Origin: Competibacteraceae bacterium UBA2792
Lineage (GTDB): Bacteria > Pseudomonadota > Gammaproteobacteria > Competibacterales > Competibacteraceae
Assembly (NCBI GenBank): GCA_002352125.1
Contig: DEHU01000099.1
Span: forward strand, 22,894-37,028
Direction: 5' to 3'
DNA length: 14,135 nt
The first letter of the stretch is position 1; every line of letters begins with the position of its first letter. Under the pieces are notes generated by a model that did no database searches, was not told where the DNA came from, and saw only the letters and a list, made by a program, of their open reading frames with translations. Below are positions 11,677 through 14,135 of this stretch, in pieces. The position numbers and the translations under genes are program-made.

Positions 11677-12825
11677 TCAACCGTCCCCAGCATCGGCCAC
11701 CATGACGACTTTCACCGGCGGCAAGGCGCGCGCGTCTTGCAAATTGCATAGCCGCTCCAAGAGTCCCGGCGTCACCTCGTGCCCGCGCGTGACCAACAGG
11801 GCGCCGGTCTTGGTGCGCACGTCCTCGGCGAACACCATGCCCACCTGGAGCGCCAGAACGGCAACCTCCTTGATCACTCTCCGCTGGCCGGTGGTGCTAC
11901 GAATGGCGACAAATGCATCGAGCAGGGCCGGATCGTACCACCCCCGCCGGCCCCGCAAAGTATCGAGCGCCAGTTGCGCCGGATTCCCTTGATTGATCAG
12001 GGTATCGAAATCCGCAACGAGCTTCAGGATCGGCCCGCCAACGCGGACGGTGTCGAGTTCGGCCGGATTGAACCGATAGGGCTTGTCTCGATTTTCGAGG
12101 ATAGCCAACACCGGCTCCAGCCGGGGAATGCTGCCCAGCAGTTGCCCGGTCACTACCGGTATCCGTTCCGCCATCGCCCGCTCCTTCTCGTTTGGAAGCT
12201 CGCCTCGATACAATTTTTCCAGCGTCCCGTCCGGCACGACAATACAACCGAGCTGCGACAGCATGGCCGCCACTTCCAACTGCCACAAATCCTGTTGGAC
12301 ACCGATTTGCTTGGCCAGATCGACGGCGTGGCGCTTGAGACGGTTGGCGCGACCAAAGGCAATTGGGTGAGTCAGGGCCAAAACGTCGGTCAAAGTCTGG
12401 ATCACGCCACGCAAGGTTTGCTCCAACAGCACCCGTTCGGCGGTGATCAAACGGTGTTGGGCGACGCCGGCCTCAAACGCTTGGAGCAACACCGGCGGTG
12501 GGCAGGGTTTGGTCAGGAAGCGGAACAGTTGGCCCTCGTTGACCACTGCGATGGCCGAATCGAGATCGGCCTGACCGGTCAACAGCATCCGCGTGGTGTC
12601 GGGGTAACGCCGGCGGACCTGACCCAGCAACGCCGCGCCGTTCATGCCCGGCATCCGCATGTCCGACAACACCACGGCGAAGGGACCTTCCCGCTCCAGC
12701 AACTCCAACGCCATCTGGCCACCGCCGGCGGTTTGGACTTCGTAATGACGGCGCAAGTGCAGTTTCAACCCTTCCAGTACGTTGGGTTCGTCGTCGACGC
12801 ACAGCACCTTTGGGCGATCAATCAT
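11677..12825 (-). CDS. Response regulator with degenerate HD-GYP domain (RpfG-like, probably non-catalytic)
   Basis: This 382-residue protein has an N-terminal REC domain (about 1-125) with the acidic DDE at 11-13, phosphoacceptor Asp55 in VLSDMRMPG and Lys107 in LTKPC. Residues about 140-310 follow the HD-GYP pattern: RHAVDLAKQIG, AAMLSQLGCIVVPDGTLEK, TGQLLGSIPRLEPVLAILE, ILKLVADFDTLI and YDPALLDAF. In active enzymes the third segment reads LLHDIGKIGVPD; here HD is SQ (190-191), the later HH pair is absent and no GYP loop exists. Metal-dependent cyclic-di-GMP hydrolysis is therefore unlikely. A C-terminal module (about 318-375) has LQVGMVFAEDVRTKTGALL and GHEVTPGLLERL, seen in other regulators of this kind. 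The ATG at 12825 is chosen because it begins the REC fold and GGAG lies ten bases upstream; an open frame continues further but overlaps the HDOD gene. It overlaps that gene by eight bases. Confidence 0.9.
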   Translation of the reverse strand: MIDRPKVLCVDDEPNVLEGLKLHLRRHYEVQTAGGGQMALELLEREGPFAVVLSDMRMPGMNGAALLGQVRRRYPDTTRMLLTGQADLDSAIAVVNEGQLFRFLTKPCPPPVLLQAFEAGVAQHRLITAERVLLEQTLRGVIQTLTDVLALTHPIAFGRANRLKRHAVDLAKQIGVQQDLWQLEVAAMLSQLGCIVVPDGTLEKLYRGELPNEKERAMAERIPVVTGQLLGSIPRLEPVLAILENRDKPYRFNPAELDTVRVGGPILKLVADFDTLINQGNPAQLALDTLRGRRGWYDPALLDAFVAIRSTTGQRRVIKEVAVLALQVGMVFAEDVRTKTGALLVTRGHEVTPGLLERLCNLQDARALPPVKVVMVADAGDG

Positions 12826-14023
12826 CTCGGTCACTCTCCGCAAGCGCATCGACTTGAGCCTTGGCCAGCGCCCGCCAATCGGCCATCTTGTCGAGTACGC
12901 CCAGCGTGGCCAGATAGGTTTCATCCAGCGGTTCGACAAACACACCGTCGGCCGGCGGCGAGGTCTCGTGCGCCAAGCCGTCGGCGACGTACACCGCCGC
13001 CAGCACGTCGAACGCGTGCTGGGGCACGGACAGAGGCTGATGATGGTACGCCGCCGCTTCGATAATCGGATACGGCAACCCCCACAAGCCCAACAGATAA
13101 GCACCGATTTCGGCGTGCGAAATACCCAGCAATTCGCGTTCCGTTTGCCACGATGGCAGTCGATGCTGGCGCGACCGTTCCTGCGTTTGCCGGAATTGCT
13201 CCGGCAGCCGCAAGGCCAGCACCAGCTTGCCGATGTCGTGCAGCATGCCCGCCATGAACGCATCGTCGGCGTGGAGCCGGTCGGCGACGATCTCGCGGGC
13301 GAGGCTCGCCACGCGCAGAGCGTGCCGCTGCAGGGAATCAAACGAAAAACCGGCGGATTGCGGACCGGGGTGGAACACTTCGATGGTCAGCACCAGATTG
13401 CGCACCATGGTAAAGCCGAGGTAGCGCACCGCCTCTTCGACATTGGTTATGCGCCGGGCCAGCCGGAAAAAGGCGGAGTTGGCAACCTGCAACAGCTTAG
13501 CGCAGATCGTCATGTCCTGCTGGAGCAGAGCGGCCACCTCTTTGGCTTGGGTTCGATCCTCGACCAGCGCCTGCATCAGTCGATGATAAATCTGAGGCAG
13601 CGCCGGCAACTGTTGGATGCTGCCCAGCACTTGGCGAATCTTCGGGTCTTCCACCAGAGATTGAAGCGCGCAGGCACGTTCGATCACGTTTTCCAGTTCC
13701 ACGGCATCACAAGGCTTGCTAAGGAACTGGTGCGCCACCGGGATGGCTTGCAGCGCAGCTTCCAGTTCCATGTGGCCGGACAGCACGATCCGCACGGTGC
13801 GGGGATATTGGCTTTGCACGCGCGTCAGCAGCGCCGCGCCATCGACTTCCGGCATTCGCATGTCGGAAATGATGACATCAAACTGTTCGGTTTTCAGCAA
13901 TTCCAGCGCTGCCGGGCCGCCAACGGCAAAAGCCATATCCCACTTGCGACGGTGGCGACGCAACAGATTGCGCAAACCTTCCAGAATGTTGGGCTCGTCG
14001 TCCACGAACAAAATTCGTCTCAT
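12818..14023 (-). CDS. Response regulator with HDOD output domain
   Basis: This 401-residue protein has REC at about 1-120, with the acidic pair in VDDEPN, phosphoacceptor Asp54 in IISDMRMPE and Lys103 in LSKPC. The HDOD domain covers about 135-335, starting with LPALPQIYHRLMQAL, through LLQQDMTICAKLLQVANSAFF and EAVRYLGFTMVRNLVL, to MAGMLHDIGKLVLAL (His262-Asp263), ISHAEIGAYLLGLWGLP and a YHHQP turn. HDOD is a relative of HD domains generally thought to work in signalling by protein contacts rather than hydrolysis; the HDIGK here is usual for the family. The C-terminal ~70 residues are helical. It follows the end of a histidine kinase by 22 bases and overlaps the next regulator by eight, so the three form one operon. 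It is likely phosphorylated by that kinase. Confidence 0.94.
   Translation of the reverse strand: MRRILFVDDEPNILEGLRNLLRRHRRKWDMAFAVGGPAALELLKTEQFDVIISDMRMPEVDGAALLTRVQSQYPRTVRIVLSGHMELEAALQAIPVAHQFLSKPCDAVELENVIERACALQSLVEDPKIRQVLGSIQQLPALPQIYHRLMQALVEDRTQAKEVAALLQQDMTICAKLLQVANSAFFRLARRITNVEEAVRYLGFTMVRNLVLTIEVFHPGPQSAGFSFDSLQRHALRVASLAREIVADRLHADDAFMAGMLHDIGKLVLALRLPEQFRQTQERSRQHRLPSWQTERELLGISHAEIGAYLLGLWGLPYPIIEAAAYHHQPLSVPQHAFDVLAAVYVADGLAHETSPPADGVFVEPLDETYLATLGVLDKMADWRALAKAQVDALAESDRDD
12836..12839 (-). promoter_or_regulatory. Shine-Dalgarno GGAG that fixes the start of the degenerate HD-GYP regulator
   Basis: Read on the - strand, GGAG ends ten bases before the ATG at 12825, inside the 3' end of the HDOD regulator gene. 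It supports this start over the longer open frame reaching 13341. Confidence 0.55.
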
Positions 14024-14045
14024 GGCGGATTGCAGATCCTTGTGG

Positions 14046-14135
14046 TTAGCCGACCGGCAGACGGATGTAGAAGGTGGTGCCCTGACCGGGTAGGCTGTCG
14101 AAATGCAGGGTACCCCGATGCTTGTCCACCACGAT
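14046..14135 (-). CDS. Histidine kinase, C-terminal end (5' part beyond window)
   Basis: The - strand frame from the window edge to TAA at 14046-14048 gives 29 residues. It begins VVDKHRGTLHFDS and ends GQGTTFYIRLPVG. This is the last part of a HATPase_c domain, after the G2 box, as in many PAS-type sensor kinases. The 22-base gap to the HDOD regulator places it as the cognate kinase of the operon. Its sensor domains cannot be seen. Confidence 0.85.
   Translation of the reverse strand: MVVDKHRGTLHFDSLPGQGTTFYIRLPVG

Noticed and set aside
11677..12825. Active cyclic-di-GMP phosphodiesterase (RpfG) annotation
   Set aside because: The HD, HH and GYP motifs required for metal binding and catalysis are all missing, so only the degenerate-domain call is supported.
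11779..13065. + strand open frame of 428 codons antisense to the two response regulators
   Set aside because: No recognisable domain, and the opposite strand carries well-defined REC, HDOD and HD-GYP-like sequences.
12826..13341. N-terminal extension of the degenerate HD-GYP regulator up to 13341
   Set aside because: The extension is Arg/Cys-rich, lies entirely inside the HDOD gene in another frame, and the REC fold begins at the ATG at 12825 with a Shine-Dalgarno in front.

Overview
The window looks like chromosomal DNA of a gammaproteobacterium that stores polyhydroxyalkanoate (PHA). The best evidence is a class III PHA synthase pair (phaE-phaC) next to phaB and a short PhaR, an arrangement known from purple sulfur bacteria and relatives (Allochromatium/Chromatiales type; Competibacter-like lineages would also fit). 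The protein-coding style (BepA, TusA, PmbA, PAS-rich sensors) agrees. This placement is inference from gene content. No rRNA, tRNA, CRISPR, IS element or integrase was seen.

Region 1 (1-2540) is the PHA module. The 3' end of acetoacetyl-CoA reductase phaB is followed on the + strand by the PHA regulator phaR. Convergent to these, on the - strand, lie phaE and phaC, joined by a 4-base ATGA overlap. PhaB makes the monomer, PhaEC polymerises it, and PhaR is expected to sense the polymer and control granule genes. PhaE is unusually short.

Region 2 (2581-5779) holds housekeeping genes: bepA (- strand; periplasmic outer-membrane-protein quality-control metalloprotease with TPRs), a TusA-family sulfur carrier (+), and pmbA/tldE (-). 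The tusA and pmbA stop codons are one base apart. The 311 bases upstream of the sensor gene contain a good pmbA promoter overlapping a 12-bp perfect palindrome, and probably the promoter of the signalling genes.

Region 3 (6091-14135) is a dense signal-transduction island. On the + strand a membrane-bound periplasmic-sensor/PAS protein with no kinase or other recognised output domain overlaps by ATGA with a 1241-residue hybrid histidine kinase (membrane region, four PAS domains, HisKA, HATPase, REC, HPt). Converging on it, on the - strand, are the last 29 codons of another histidine kinase, then a REC-HDOD response regulator, then a REC protein with a clearly degenerate HD-GYP domain (HD replaced by SQ, no GYP). 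The two regulators overlap by 8 bases. A small hairpin lies between the convergent units.

The most interesting part is region 3: an output-less sensor coupled to a phosphorelay kinase that has no DNA-binding regulator beside it, facing two response regulators whose outputs (HDOD and a presumably catalytically dead HD-GYP) probably act by protein-protein contact. This is a plausible but unproven signalling system.
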